Assembly: GCA_030248065.1 (NCBI GenBank)
Contig: JASAMV010000676.1
Span: 27,635-91,634, forward strand
Source: Rhynchonema sp. JSB1_4
Lineage: Eukaryota; Nematoda; Chromadorea; Monhysterida; Xyalidae
Length of the DNA stretch: 64,000 nt
Direction of reading: 5' to 3'
A model generated the notes under the pieces. That model saw nothing but the letters and a program-made list of their open reading frames with translations. It was not told where the DNA came from and did no database searches. Positions 22,720 to 34,200 of the stretch are shown here, in pieces; the stretch's first letter is position 1; each line of letters starts with the position of its first letter. Made by a program: the position numbers and the translations under genes.

Positions 22720-23519
22720 GGTACTGATTATTTGGAGCGTTGTGAGAAACAACTGATTTGTACCTGAAGAATGAAACGTCACATTCACGCTCTTGAAAGG
22801 GAACTATTTTGAAGTATACAGTATGTATGTATGTTGAAATTACAGTGTAAGTCTTTGACATACATAGACAAATCAAGTCAAGCTTGGCAGTCCATTGCAC
22901 AGAAATAATCTGTTTTTTTGCTACATAACATGGGTGACGGCTATGTGAAAACAATGACAATCAAATCACCACAACTGAAGCCTGATTATATACAGAATTT
23001 TTGAAGTCAACGTCATTTAGCTCTACAATCGTACAATGTCCAAATGACGGCGGAAAATAACGAAGCACAACAGCTCAATACAAAACGTGCATCGAATCAA
23101 ACAAACACAAAAATCTGTGCTTTCGACCACAAGGCACAGTGTGCGCCCTTATCAGCGCAAGAGGCCGGATGCTGCTGGTGTTTCCGCCGGTAAACATGTT
23201 GTGCACACCACTCAACCCAGGTAGCACAAATCAACAACAAAGCACTGATTAGAGCGTCAATGTGGCAAGCGTTTGTCCATTTACATGCTCTATTTTAGCT
23301 AGAAACTAGGAAACATTTGAGTAAATAATGCAAACGGAAAGTTCTTAAGTGACAATTCTGAGAAGTACACTGCGCTAAAGTGCGCAAGGTGTTCTGGAAG
23401 CACGTGTCCATCTAAAGCATATTCGCACTGGCGATGGTCTGATGCACCACCAGTCCGTAAGAACAGGTCGGAAACGGACGGCGAAAAACATGCTGTACAA
23501 CTAAACTCATTGCAGACCA
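22720..23519. promoter_or_regulatory. divergent 5' region of TTL genes A and B
   Basis: About 800 bases separate the two divergent start codons, with no exon between them. A TATATA-like run lies near 22985. The acceptor-like TGCAG at 23511-23515 is only 4 bases before the ATG of gene B, which suits spliced-leader addition. No other motif is clear. Confidence 0.4.
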
Positions 23520-24447
23520 ATGCGCAAAATGTGGTCTCGACTGTTCACTGTGATCGTGTGCCTTGGCCTGTTACCATCGTGTTCGGCCTTTCGCAAACAA
23601 CGAGTGGCCGTTTCCGGCACGTTCCTGTGCGGCAGTCAACCAGCGTCAGGTGTCAGGATCAAGCTCATCGATGACGATACTGGTAAACTGGGGGTCCGTT
23701 TTGCAGGCTTAAATTTTAACATCAGCCAATTGTCAACCCTGCTGTAAACAAACATGATTGGGATAGGAACCGGGGACAAATTATAGTGCATAATGAAGGG
23801 TCACCGTAGAGCGCACCGTGTACATATGTATGTACCTCGTTGGTTGTGCGCAGGCCCGGATCCCGACGACGAGCTGGACGCTGGCTACACAGACACTTCG
23901 GGTCGATTCCGTCTGGCGGGTGAGACACGCGAGCTCACAACCATCGACCCTCGCATCAAGGCGTATCACGATTGTAACGATCACGGAATTGTGAGTTGTT
24001 CTGGCGGCTTGGTGGTTGAGGTACATATATTGTGGGGACTATATGGTATGTACATACGTAGTTCAGGCGAACTTTGAGCCTCTTTCGTCGTATGTGTTCT
24101 GACTTGGGAGTGGGCGATTTTTACCACACTTCCGGTGAAAAAGAGGCTCGCGCACAATATGTGTGTGCAGAAAACTTATCCGCAAACTATGCTTCAACTG
24201 AAAGCTGGATGTCGCGTATGCTTTTCAACATCCACACAAATTTGCTCACAAAAATACCTATGCTGGTGCATGTAGTAGTTGCCGTCAACTTCATTTCTCT
24301 CACTTCAATTTATTCTTTCAGCCTTGTCAGCGAAGACTGAAGATCCTAATTCCCGACAAGTACATCAACTCGAACAAGGACTTTGAATTGGGCACGATAA
24401 ACTTGGAAGTGGAAATGGATGATGAAGAAAGAGATTGTATTCACTAA
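23520..24447 (+). CDS. transthyretin-like secreted protein B
   Basis: Three exons: 23520-23682, 23854-23990 and 24322-24447, giving 141 residues. The signal peptide runs to about SCSA. The core has FRKQRVAVSGTFLCG, IKLIDDDTG, GPDPDDELDAGYTD, KAYHDCNDHG and PCQRRLKILIPDKYI, ending ERDCIH. It is the closest relative of gene A in the cluster and has the same exon 2 length (137) and intron phases. An AATAAA lies about 150 bases after the stop (near 24600). Function is inferred only from the family: extracellular, possibly ligand- or lipid-surface-binding. Confidence 0.93.
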
Positions 24448-24855
24448 ATGATGCAAAGGTTCTTTCTGCCGTGCGTGACTTCGTTTTTGTTTAGTTCAGC
24501 ACCAATGTGCCTAGATATTGTCGCACACTTGGGTACTCTTCCCATTGTTCCTCTCCTCTAGGTTGTCCTTTCGGTTTATGCATATACGCGTTTGTTTCGA
24601 ATAAAACGCTTACTAATGGTTGCGCCTTGATTGTAACTATTGGCGTTTGGTGTGTGGAATGAGCATCGATTGTAATGCAATACAAAAAGGAATTGTTCAT
24701 ACCTACACAAGACCAAGCGGTTGCTAATCGGATGTCTCCGTACCCGTTTGATACGGAACACAATAAACGACAGGATTACATAAATTGTTCAATCACAAGG
24801 TCATTGATGAATAATTGATGTCCATACAAGCCTACAAAACACGTCATACCAGAAT

Positions 24856-25494
24856 TTACAAGAATTTTCTGTGAATACAGTCCCTCTCTTCGCCCTCTTG
24901 TTTTGGCTCGAGATTCACTGTGCCCAAGTTGAAGTCTTCGTTGGAATTGATGTATTTGTCTGGGATGACGAATTTCCATTTACGCTGGCACGGCTGTAAT
25001 GTCAGGCGCACCATTTAAAAAATTATTTTTAAAGTTAATTTTTTTAGTTTTTAATTTATTTCATTTCCGATCATCTCTAAAACTACATTGTGTACCTACG
25101 AAAGGTCAAACCTTTTCAACTCCCATCAGCTTATCATTGCAATCGTGGTAGATCTTGAGTTCCGGATCAATGTTCGTTAGTTCACGAGTTGCACCCGACA
25201 ATCGGAAATTGCCATATTTGTCCGTGTAGCCGGAATCCAGCTCATCGTCGGGGTCAGGACCTGAAGACTCAGAGAAACTTCAGCTTCATGCACTGTGTAT
25301 GACAACATTGTGAATAACCACATTGAGTATCTTAACTAACCAGAATCTTCATCCACCAATTTCACTTTAACGCCGACAGCCGGCGAATTGCCGCACATCA
25401 ACCTGCCCTTTGCCGATACTCGCTGTTTACGAATGGAAAAGCACGAGTGGACGAGCGCCAAGCATATAGCCAAAACCAATATCAATTTGGACAT
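24856..25494 (-). CDS. transthyretin-like secreted protein C
   Basis: Three exons: 25341-25494, 25112-25260 and 24856-24993, giving 146 residues. The signal peptide is MSKLILVLAICLALVHSCFS, followed by RKQRVSAKGRLMCGNSP, KLVDEDSG, GPDPDDELDSGYTDKYGN, KIYHDCND and PCQRKWKFVIPDKYI, ending RDCIHRKFL. It is nearly identical to gene D, which lies head to head with it. The difference is greatest at the end of exon 2 (KLMGVEK here, YIAGVPM in D). A TATAAAT lies about 90 bases upstream of the ATG. Confidence 0.93.
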
Positions 25495-26224
25495 GATTTC
25501 GGTGATTTTGGATGTGAATGGGGATTGTAATCTGGTTCGATTGGATTTGAAAGAATGATTTGACTTCTGAGCCGAAAGTTTGCATATTTATAGTTTACTC
25601 CTTCGACAACAAAATTGACTCAACTCTTGTTTTGGCCACCCAGTTCTTTTGTTCATCCAGTGTTGCATGTGTGATCAATTTCACATTTTAAAATCAGCAT
25701 TCAAATGACGCAATGTTGGTGTACGAAATATTTGAACATTCCTTAGCAGCAAACCTACTCACAACACTTTTTCGAGAACGCTTGGTTGTCTAGACTGTAA
25801 GCAAGAATGACTAAAACTTCATTCGGATAATATCCGCAGTCTAAAATGAGAGTTATACAGGTGAGAATGACAAGCTGTACAGGAGTCACGGCAATAAAGA
25901 AATCGGCTAACGTAACGTTTGGTATAATACAAGAAGCTTAACACAAAAAGTGTTCAACGGTATACAGTGCAAACATTACCACACAATTTGCGTCAGTTCA
26001 ATTGTGATTTGACTTGATCACAATGGTATTGGTGTACAAGCAAAGGAATTGCGTGACCAAAAAACAGTTGACTCAAATTTTGTTGTTGGGGAGTGGCGGT
26101 GCAGGAACCTATAAATGTGGGAACAATCGGTTCGAAAGTCATATCATTCGTTCAAATCCAATCGAACTAGATCACAGGGTATTCCGATCACAATCCCCCA
26201 TTCACATCCAAAATCACCGAAATC
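25495..26224. promoter_or_regulatory. shared divergent promoter region of TTL genes C and D
   Basis: The outer parts of this 730-base interval are inverted copies of each other, extending upstream from both ATGs to beyond AGTTGACTCAAATTTTG at about 26065 and its match near 25620. TATA boxes occur in matching places: TATAAAT at 25586-25592 (minus) and 26110-26116 (plus). The unique middle (about 25660-26030) holds nothing I recognise. Confidence 0.6.
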
Positions 26225-26813
26225 ATGTCCAAATTGATATTGGTTTTGGCCATGTGCTTAGCGCTCGTCCACTCGTGCTTTTCCATTCGTAAACAGCGAG
26301 TGTCGGCAAAGGGCAGGTTGATGTGCGGCAATTCGCCGGCTGTCGGCGTTAAAGTGAAATTGGTGGATGAAGATACTGGTTGGTGATGGCAAACAGACGA
26401 ATTTGGTTCACTCTCTCGTTTGTCGACGTTTTCTACTGACGCATATATTTCCAGGTCCTGACCCCGACGATGAGCTGGATTCCGGCTACACGGACAAATA
26501 TGGCAATTTCCGATTGTCGGGTGCAACTCGTGAACTAACGAACATTGATCCGGAGCTCAAGATCTACCACGATTGCAATGATTACATAGCCGGAGTACCA
26601 ATGGTTAGAATTTAACATTTGGCGTTGTTTCAAAGATTATCGCTCCATTTTTGCTCAATGACAAACCAACTGCAGCCGTGCCAACGCAAATGGAAATACG
26701 TCATCCCAGACAAATACATCAATTCCAATGAAGACTTCAACTTGGGCACAGTGAATCTCGAGCCAAAACAACCGGGCGAAGAGAGGGACTGTATTCACAG
26801 AAAATTCTTGTAA
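26225..26813 (+). CDS. transthyretin-like secreted protein D
   Basis: Three exons: 26225-26378, 26455-26603 and 26676-26813, giving 146 residues. Exon lengths (154, 149, 138) are identical to those of gene C. Key motifs are RKQRVSAKGRLMCGNSPAVG, DPDDELDSGYTD, TNIDPELKIYHDCND and PCQRKWKYVIPDKYI. Introns are much shorter than in C (76 and 72 bases), so the two copies have diverged in intron length while the coding sequence stayed close. A TATAAAT at 26110-26116 is about 110 bases before the ATG. Confidence 0.93.
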
Positions 26814-27584
26814 ACTCTGCTTTCACTCTTCACCGCATATCACATGTAAAACACGGGAAATTCTTAAGTCGCCAAGTGTTTCTGTCGCTTTCACATGGTA
26901 AAGCGTGATGACAAGAATAATGTTGATTGTAAAATAAGGATGATGGTGAAAATCTTTCTGCCCGTTGCACCCATGTTTTTTGCTTGGATTTCCCGGAAGC
27001 ACTATACCGATCCTACCGTGCTCTTTTCCTGCTTTGTCTCGGTTATGTTTTTCGGTCGGGACGTGTTAATAAAACAATGTTCATAAGCACGCGTCTTTCA
27101 AGCTTTGGGACCTACAGTATTCGCTGACAACACCTTTGGGGGACAGTATATCTCTGCCTCACGTAAGGAAACCATACAATTACACCGTTGCAAACGCGTT
27201 AAGCTCATCACAAGACTGTCATAAATGACCACAGCTAAAAGTACAGCCGTAAAAGAAGCATGCACTGCAGACAGTTTGGTGTGTTCAAACTTTTCTTGTT
27301 CACAAACAGTTTGTTTTTTCTGACCCTTACGTACTGTACCTGCCGTATGTCAGGTAATTTAGGCCACCGATAGTTCGAACTTGATTTGATAAAGATCATT
27401 GCAGCGTCTTTCATCATGAAACGGGTTATGGACGCATTTTGGGCGTTTTCACTCTTGAAGACACTTTTTCTGCTCTCAGTTTTGGCGGCGTTCAGTGACT
27501 TTCAAATTTAAATAGCAGCAAGTCACGTAGTAACGTATTCACCAAGGAACATATAATTTTTCTCCATTGTAGCAAAATCCAAAA
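26814..27584. other. intergenic gap between TTL genes D and E
   Basis: No exons are seen. The right end carries a pyrimidine-rich acceptor-like site (TTTTTCTCCATTGTAG, ending at 27572) 12 bases before the ATG of gene E, a candidate spliced-leader acceptor. Confidence 0.45.
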
Positions 27585-28538
27585 ATGTTTGCCAAACTGA
27601 CCGTTTCAATCTTGACCATTTTGGTTCTGATGCGATGCAGTTACGCAGATCACGTGACTGCAACGGGAAAATTTGTTTGCGGGAGAACGCCGGCCAAGGG
27701 TGCGAAGATCGTACTCGTCGAGAGGGACACACGTGAGCAACACCGAAGAATTAACCTGTTCCGAATAATCGGATGAGAATGAGATTTTAACTCGAAAGTT
27801 TTACTAGCAAGCCTGAGTGCTTTTGTAATATTGTATTGCCTTATATAGGTATGTATATATTCAGCCAACGAAAGTGAGCCTAAAGGTGCGCTTGTACTGT
27901 ACCTATATGTGCTTCACTCGTTCATTCTGTTCCTCGCAACGAGTATAAGCGCACCTTAAATCGATACACAAATTCTTTGCCCAATTACAGTTTTCAACGA
28001 CAAGCTGAATACGGTTTTCGCGGACGCTTCGGGCGAATTTGAAGTTTCTGGCGCGCAGGATGAGTGGTTAGGCCCGGACTTCGCACTGGAAATCTATCAC
28101 GATTGCAACGATCTCGGATACGTGAGTCGTGTCGCATACGGTTCGCTGTTCTGTTGTTGAGCACGAAATTGCAGCACACCGAACTGCGTTCTAAAACTAT
28201 CTTGGTATGGAAAGTTGATGATCTGATCGGATGATGCATATGCTGTGTACTGTATAACGCATAATTGATCCCTGATTGCCGTTTGTGAATGAGCGTAACG
28301 TTGGTGTTTGTTAAACACAAACAACACCAAATACACTCTCGCGTGACCGAGACACATGTCAGATTTTCGCGAATTAAAAAACATTTTTCAGCCGTGCCAA
28401 CGTCGCATCGACATCAACATTCCCAAGAAGTACCACGACAAAGGTGTGTTTGACGTGGGAACCATGAATCTTGAAGCTGAAATGGCCGGCGAATCTCGTG
28501 ACTGCTTCAATCATCATCATAAACATCATCATCATTAG
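27585..28538 (+). CDS. divergent transthyretin-like protein E with histidine-rich tail
   Basis: Three exons: 27585-27732, 27991-28121 and 28392-28538, giving 141 residues. A signal peptide ends near SYA. The family framework is kept (VTATGKFVCGRTPAKGA, EIYHDCNDLGY, PCQRRIDINIPKKY, GTMNLEAEM). However, the DPDDELDAGYTD segment of genes A-D is replaced by LFNDKLNTVFADASG, and the protein ends in HHHKHHHH, a natural metal-binding-like tail absent from the others. Introns keep the family phases 1 and 0. It is probably an older branch of the cluster. Confidence 0.9.
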
Positions 28539-29149
28539 AATACAGAATCTGTGAAATACTAAAATTTGAAATTACATAACATTTGAAGGTTAACCCATTT
28601 GAGTGCCTTTCTGTCTTGAGGTGTCCAAGGGTGCCCACATTTGAAATTCCCTGTCAGACGGAACATTGTAGCCATTCATGCATTGGGCCTATCCTCTAGG
28701 TTTTGCCCTTGCGTTTTGCTCGCATGGCCGTGTGTAATTGATGTTTTAATCGTATTCAGTACTGCGGATTTACTACTTTCTTCATTTCTTATGTGTTTCT
28801 TCGTAATTTTTTAATGTATGTACTCTTATTTCACGTGTTTCACCTTTATTTTCGTTTTCAAGTTACACTGTCCGCTCTGTTCCCCCGAAATAGTCGTTTA
28901 TTGTCACTCATTTTCGTATTTGAAATAACAATTGACACACGGTGTTGTATACTTGATTTGGTGGCGATACAGGCCGAACGGTCTTGACGTTGACTTTGCA
29001 ACGATCTGTGCCAGAAACAGGTTTTGGGCGCAACTCGGCTTTGTAGAAATCACAGGTGCACACACACTATCATTTTTAAAGTTCATCCCTTAAATAAAAA
29101 TTCAGCAAACTACTACCATTCAATACTGTTCCGAGTAAGGGTACCGAAA
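28539..29149. other. intergenic gap between TTL genes E and F
   Basis: About 600 bases without a convincing exon. The left part should hold the 3' end of gene E and the right part the 5' region of gene F. No clear motif is seen. Confidence 0.4.
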
Positions 29150-30600
29150 ATGTTGACGCAGAGCATTACTGCCATTCTGGCTGTGGCCCTAGTGTCATCG
29201 AGTTATGCCATGTATGGCGAGCAGCATGTCGCTGTCAACGGAAAGTTGTACTGCGGAGACAAGCCAGCCGGTGGCGCTACAGTCAAATTGATTGAAGATG
29301 AAATGTGTTCACGAGATTTTGATGTCAATTATGTTGTATGGCAAATTCTGATATCATGTACAGTCTATCCTCTTTATAAGGGTCACATGTTTATATATAA
29401 TCGAACCTTCAAAACAATCGATATTTTTTGGTCCCCGATCTGCCTCGTAGGGTGGAATTTTCGAAACGGTGTAAAGGTCAGTTGGGCGTAAAGGTCGGTG
29501 TAAAGTTCGGTCGAAAGCTCGGTCGGCGTAGCTCGGTGTAAACGTGAAACATTACTTGTTATTAGCGTGGAATGTTTCAAGTTTACACAGAGGCCTATCA
29601 CACTGAGCTGTCGACCGAGCTTTCCACCGACCTTTACACCCAACTGACCTTTACACCGTTTCGAAAATATCACCCTTACCACTCCGTTATGGTAGGGATT
29701 ATTCCTTTCAGTGACCGAAAATGTCCCGCTCCTGCAAAAAGAAGGCACGTGGTACATATGTTGTAATACAATGAACTCCTGCCATGTCTCCAAAACTATC
29801 ACACAATGACAGTAGTGGACTGGCCCCGCATTTACATATAGTCAGCGACGATACGCTGTATACCACTGAGACGGATCCGGCCGGTTACTTTCTCGTGCAC
29901 GGCTCAGACGTGGAGGTGATGACGAAAATCGACCCTGTGCTCGAAATTATACACGATTGTGGAGAAATGAAAGAGGCTTATTGATTCCTGCTTTTCGTCC
30001 CTAATCCATGGGCGGTACAATGTGTAGGTAAAAGTTAACGAACCTTTTGCATCTAATTTTGGAGGGATATGCACAACAGACAGTTTGACCAAGCTTTTTT
30101 ATAAAAACGTCGGCATCATCAACACCTCAGTTTTCGGGCTAGAGCCTATTAAAAAAGTGTGAAAATCGGAACTTTGGGGCTCTTTGGAAAAACTGTGCAA
30201 GGCAAGAGAGCGTAACATGAAGTTTTTTATATTGTGATGGCAGAGTCAAGATGTTCATTCAGTGACACTAGAACAACAACAAATTTTCAAGTGACAAAAA
30301 AACAGGAAAATATTGTTAGTAGAAACAGCAGTTTTAGGCTAAAAGTTGTGTAGAGTTGCGCATAAATATGAATTCAAAGTAGAGCCCTCTGGCGGGCCAC
30401 ATATCGAGAGGGGACGATAGCCGGAAAACCCCATATTCCTTTGTAGTCCTGCAAACGTCAGTTCATAATCGAGATTCCGCGAGATTACGTCGATAAAGAC
30501 GAATTCGACACGGGAAACGTGGATATACCATACAGCAGGAATTGGGCAACGAATGTCTCCATATACCCTGTATGGGCATCGTCATCATTAGCCTCTGGTC
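29150..30600 (+). pseudogene. damaged transthyretin-like gene F
   Basis: Exon 1 (29150-29304) encodes a signal peptide and VAVNGKLYCGDKPAGG, KLIEDE. Exon 2 starts at 29846 (DDTLYTTETDPAGYF, KIDPVLEIIHDC) in the right phase, but no GT donor follows HDC. The frame runs into a TGA at 29982-29984, giving a 97-residue product. A sequence clearly related to the last exon lies at 30447 onward (CKRQFIIEIPRDYVDKDEFD after an acceptor), but after GNV the family-like continuation (QQELGNECLHI) is in another frame. A foldback MITE sits in intron 1. Either the gene is dying or it is expressed as a truncated form. Confidence 0.7.
29450..29675. mobile_element. 225-bp foldback MITE, copy 3 (TTL gene F intron)
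   Basis: Same family as 6912-7136 and 19041-19266: GGGTGGAATTTTCGAAACGG at the left, CCGTTTCGAAAATATCACCC at the right, and a palindromic body. It lies in intron 1 of the damaged gene F. Confidence 0.85.
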
Positions 30601-31225
30601 ACTGAAGGCCGATAGCCTACAAGTATGGAGAAGGCTATGTGAAACTTTCTGCAGGTAAAGTTTTTGAATTACGACGCATGTTTCTTGAACCGCGTGTGTT
30701 GGTAAATAGTAATAATAACTGGATTTTCTTGCACTTGTGTATTATTCAGGTCGGATTCGACTGTTGTTTCCGTGACTTTCTGCATCGGGGTTATAAACTT
30801 CAGGTTTTGCTTGTTCATGTATTTGTTTGTGCAAGTCATGTTTTGTGACATTGAGTAAATCACGTAACGATAGTTGTTGTATTGTATAGTGTTGTATCAC
30901 AGTGTATAATCATAGTTTGGACAACAAACTTTCCAACTATGCGTATCAGCTTTCCAAACTTCTCTTTATTTCTTATCACATCTCACTAAACGAACCGGAT
31001 TCTTGTTTTAATATTTACAATGGGATAAAAAGGTTTTGATTTTAAATTATGGCTTGTCTGGACGCCTAGAATGATATTGACATTACGGTTATGTACAGGG
31101 AAACAGAAAAAATCTGGAACAGAAAACAAGTGGGAACGCAACGATTTGTTCAAAAAGCTGATACAGAGCGCAAAATCTCACAGACCTCGCATATGAAGCT
31201 CATCAGCATATCACATATTTTTTGA
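30601..31225. other. intergenic gap, no gene recognised
   Basis: About 620 bases of A+T-rich sequence between gene F and the 3' end of the BTB gene. A short open frame at 30639-30848 has no supporting splice signal or family match. Confidence 0.4.
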
Positions 31226-34200
31226 TCAATCAATCGGTTTCAGAAACAATTGCAGGTACATGTTGTCACCCACGAGCAGAGGGGAACTGTCGGATAGAAT
31301 CTCTTCCAGTCCGATCTTTTTGTCGACCTCAAGGTCTTGGCAGTATCTGAAGTTTGGGTCAATACTGGTTATTTGTTTGCTTGGTGCTGCGGGCCGGACC
31401 ACGATGTCCCTCGAATGCCAGAACCACAGCATCGAACTTGGAGATCGGATCTGCGTTGGTCACCACATGACTTTGTCTCACTTTTTTGGCGTTGTCACTT
31501 GCGACCAGCGTGGAACATGTTTCCAGACAGCTGATAAGTCACTTTTACGCTGATCGAAACTAGCAACATCCGAAAACTAGCATTAGTCAATCACGATAAA
31601 GTCACGTGACAAAGGCATATCGGCTTATAAGCGCGATACCAATCATAGCGTGACGTGTGGATAATGTTACAAGTGGCCCAAATCGACCTAACCTCGTTTT
31701 CGTGAACGTTTTCTTGCCACTGATGGCTCGGACGACCTTTTTATCGTCGACGACTTGCAGCAAATATTCAACCGGTCGTGTTTGGTCGAGAATGACGTTC
31801 GACGACAGGAACACTCGGAATTCTTCGCTGTTGCTGCTGAAGCCTTTCGGGTGCACTTTCAGCTCCCAATCCCATTGTTGAGGCTGGACGGCGCACGCTC
31901 GAGTCGAAAACTGGAACGCATTTTATGCGATACGTTGTCAAACACCATCAAGGCATATGTACGTCATAGGAAGCAGAGCATGAGCAAGCACTTACCAACT
32001 TGTACCTGTACAAGGAACCTGTTATCATGCTCATGGATGAGATATGGGCAGGTATCTTCGAATTCTCATTTATTTCGCTTGATTCAGTGACAAATTAAAT
32101 TCGTAAGAATCAAGTCCAATTGAAACTGAAACTTGACGTCATTGCCCACCTTTATAGTCACCTCCGAGTACTTCAATATCGTATCAATGTCAGACACACA
32201 CAGTCGTTTGTCCCATCGCGGCTCGCTGTACGTTCGAAGTAGGAATTGAGTTCCGGTGAACTCTTTGATACCGACTCGACTCGACAGTGGCAGCGCCTGA
32301 TCAAGCAAGGTGCGGTTTTGAAAAGAGATGCAAAACTTTTTACATTTTTTATTTCGTATAACTTTAATAAAATATACCTACCTGATATTTGTACGCGTTC
32401 ATGATATGCTGCTGGAACAGCTTGCTGTGTTGTTCGACAATGGGTGATCGCTCGAGACTGTTCAACTCGTCCGGGGTCATGAAGGGGAACCTGAAATGGG
32501 AAAGATACATAAGTGAACATCCATGGAAAATGTCCAGAGAAAGTTCTCCAGTCACTCACCGCACAAGTGGCAGTATATTAGCGAGTAGTGGTGCAGCGGT
32601 GTTGCCGCGCCTTTCCGCGTGGTTCGGCGCCTGCAGCCACGTTTCGATTGCTTTCCACAATTTATACTCGTCTGCAAAAATTGAGGCAATTCAGTAGGAA
32701 ATACGATACAGGACGCAAGAATATAAAAAAGCCAACTTTCAACATTCAATTCATTGCATTTCAGGAATTCCATCAGTTGATCTCGGTCCAGTTCGCACCA
32801 ATCTTTGCCCCATTCGTCTGTATTCGATATGATGTCGTCGAAACACGACGCGAGCACGCGGATGCAATCGCGCGTCAGCTCCTTGAAACATTATCATTGT
32901 CAGAAACTTAATTTTACAAGGATGAAAATATAATTTAGAAGAAAACGAACCTGATGGAAGCACTTGGTGCCGTACTGGAACCAAGTATGGAACAAATCCT
33001 TCAACGACACTTGTGGCAGTATGTAGTTGATGGCGTACTCGAGGCAGACCTGTGTGATTGATGGCTGGTGTTTCATGCGCTTGGTTTGGCCTGTTTTTTG
33101 TTCTTCGTGCCCATTGAGAAAACCACTCTGCTACCGATGGCAAAGCGAACGCTTCTAGAACTTCTCATAGCGATCTCATTTCTTGCCAAAATTCCAAGAT
33201 CCGTGCCCCATATTTTTACCCATTACCTTTCTCAAATTGGAGACATTATATTTGTCCGCCAGTATCAGCAGTGGCAGTGTGTTATCAGCGTGCAGCACCA
33301 CGTGGTTGCAGTACAGGAACCGCAGGAACGCCGGAAACACCTTGACGCAACTAGGCTCTTCGACAAGCTCGATTTCCTGTGGATGTGGTCGAGTGGTGTA
33401 TGCGTTGGGCTACGAACATTCAACGAGTGGCTGGGTTCGAAACCGCCGTGAGATAATGCGAATGTCATCATACCTTTTTGTTTCCATTCCACTGTTGACT
33501 GAGCATACGCTCAAACACCTCACTGCTTTTGACCAACAAAAGGCGATGCGCGTTGAACCTGAAAATATTCAGAATTTCAAGTCTCAAGATGGACGAGTGC
33601 CAATACACGAACTATGCACCGCTGCAGCTGACTGTTGCATCAACAATGAAAACAGAAAAAAACGCACAACAACAGAAATATCACGCAGAAATTCCAATTG
33701 CTATTTCAGTACCATTCCCTAGCCAAGAATGTGCGTCTTGTTCTCGTGCGTGTCCAATGATAAGCGTGTGGCGTGAACCCGGCTTTGTAGCTAACAGGCG
33801 TTTTCGAGGAGGCCGTCGACGGCAAACTACCATAATCGCTACCGTAGTCCGAGTCTGAGTCGAAAAGATCATCAACGTCCGGTTCGGGACTGGTCGCTAC
33901 CGGTTTCGGACTTGGACTGTGACTCTGCTGTTCACCACCAAACCACAGCGGGCTGCAAGCGGTATGTGGAGTGCGAGAGATGTGCCCCGAAATTTGAAAA
34001 GTGAAAATCATCGTGATGGGAAAAGAAAATCAAATAAAAGAGAAACTGAAAACAACGTGATAATTTTTGCAATTATGATTCAGCGCAGTCATGCTGCGAC
34101 TGTAAAAGGCAGGACAAAGCGCAAGCTACACAAAGACAAACGTGATCGTGAAACATCTGATTGGGAACACGAGTCAGAACATCCGGGTGCAGACAAGCAT

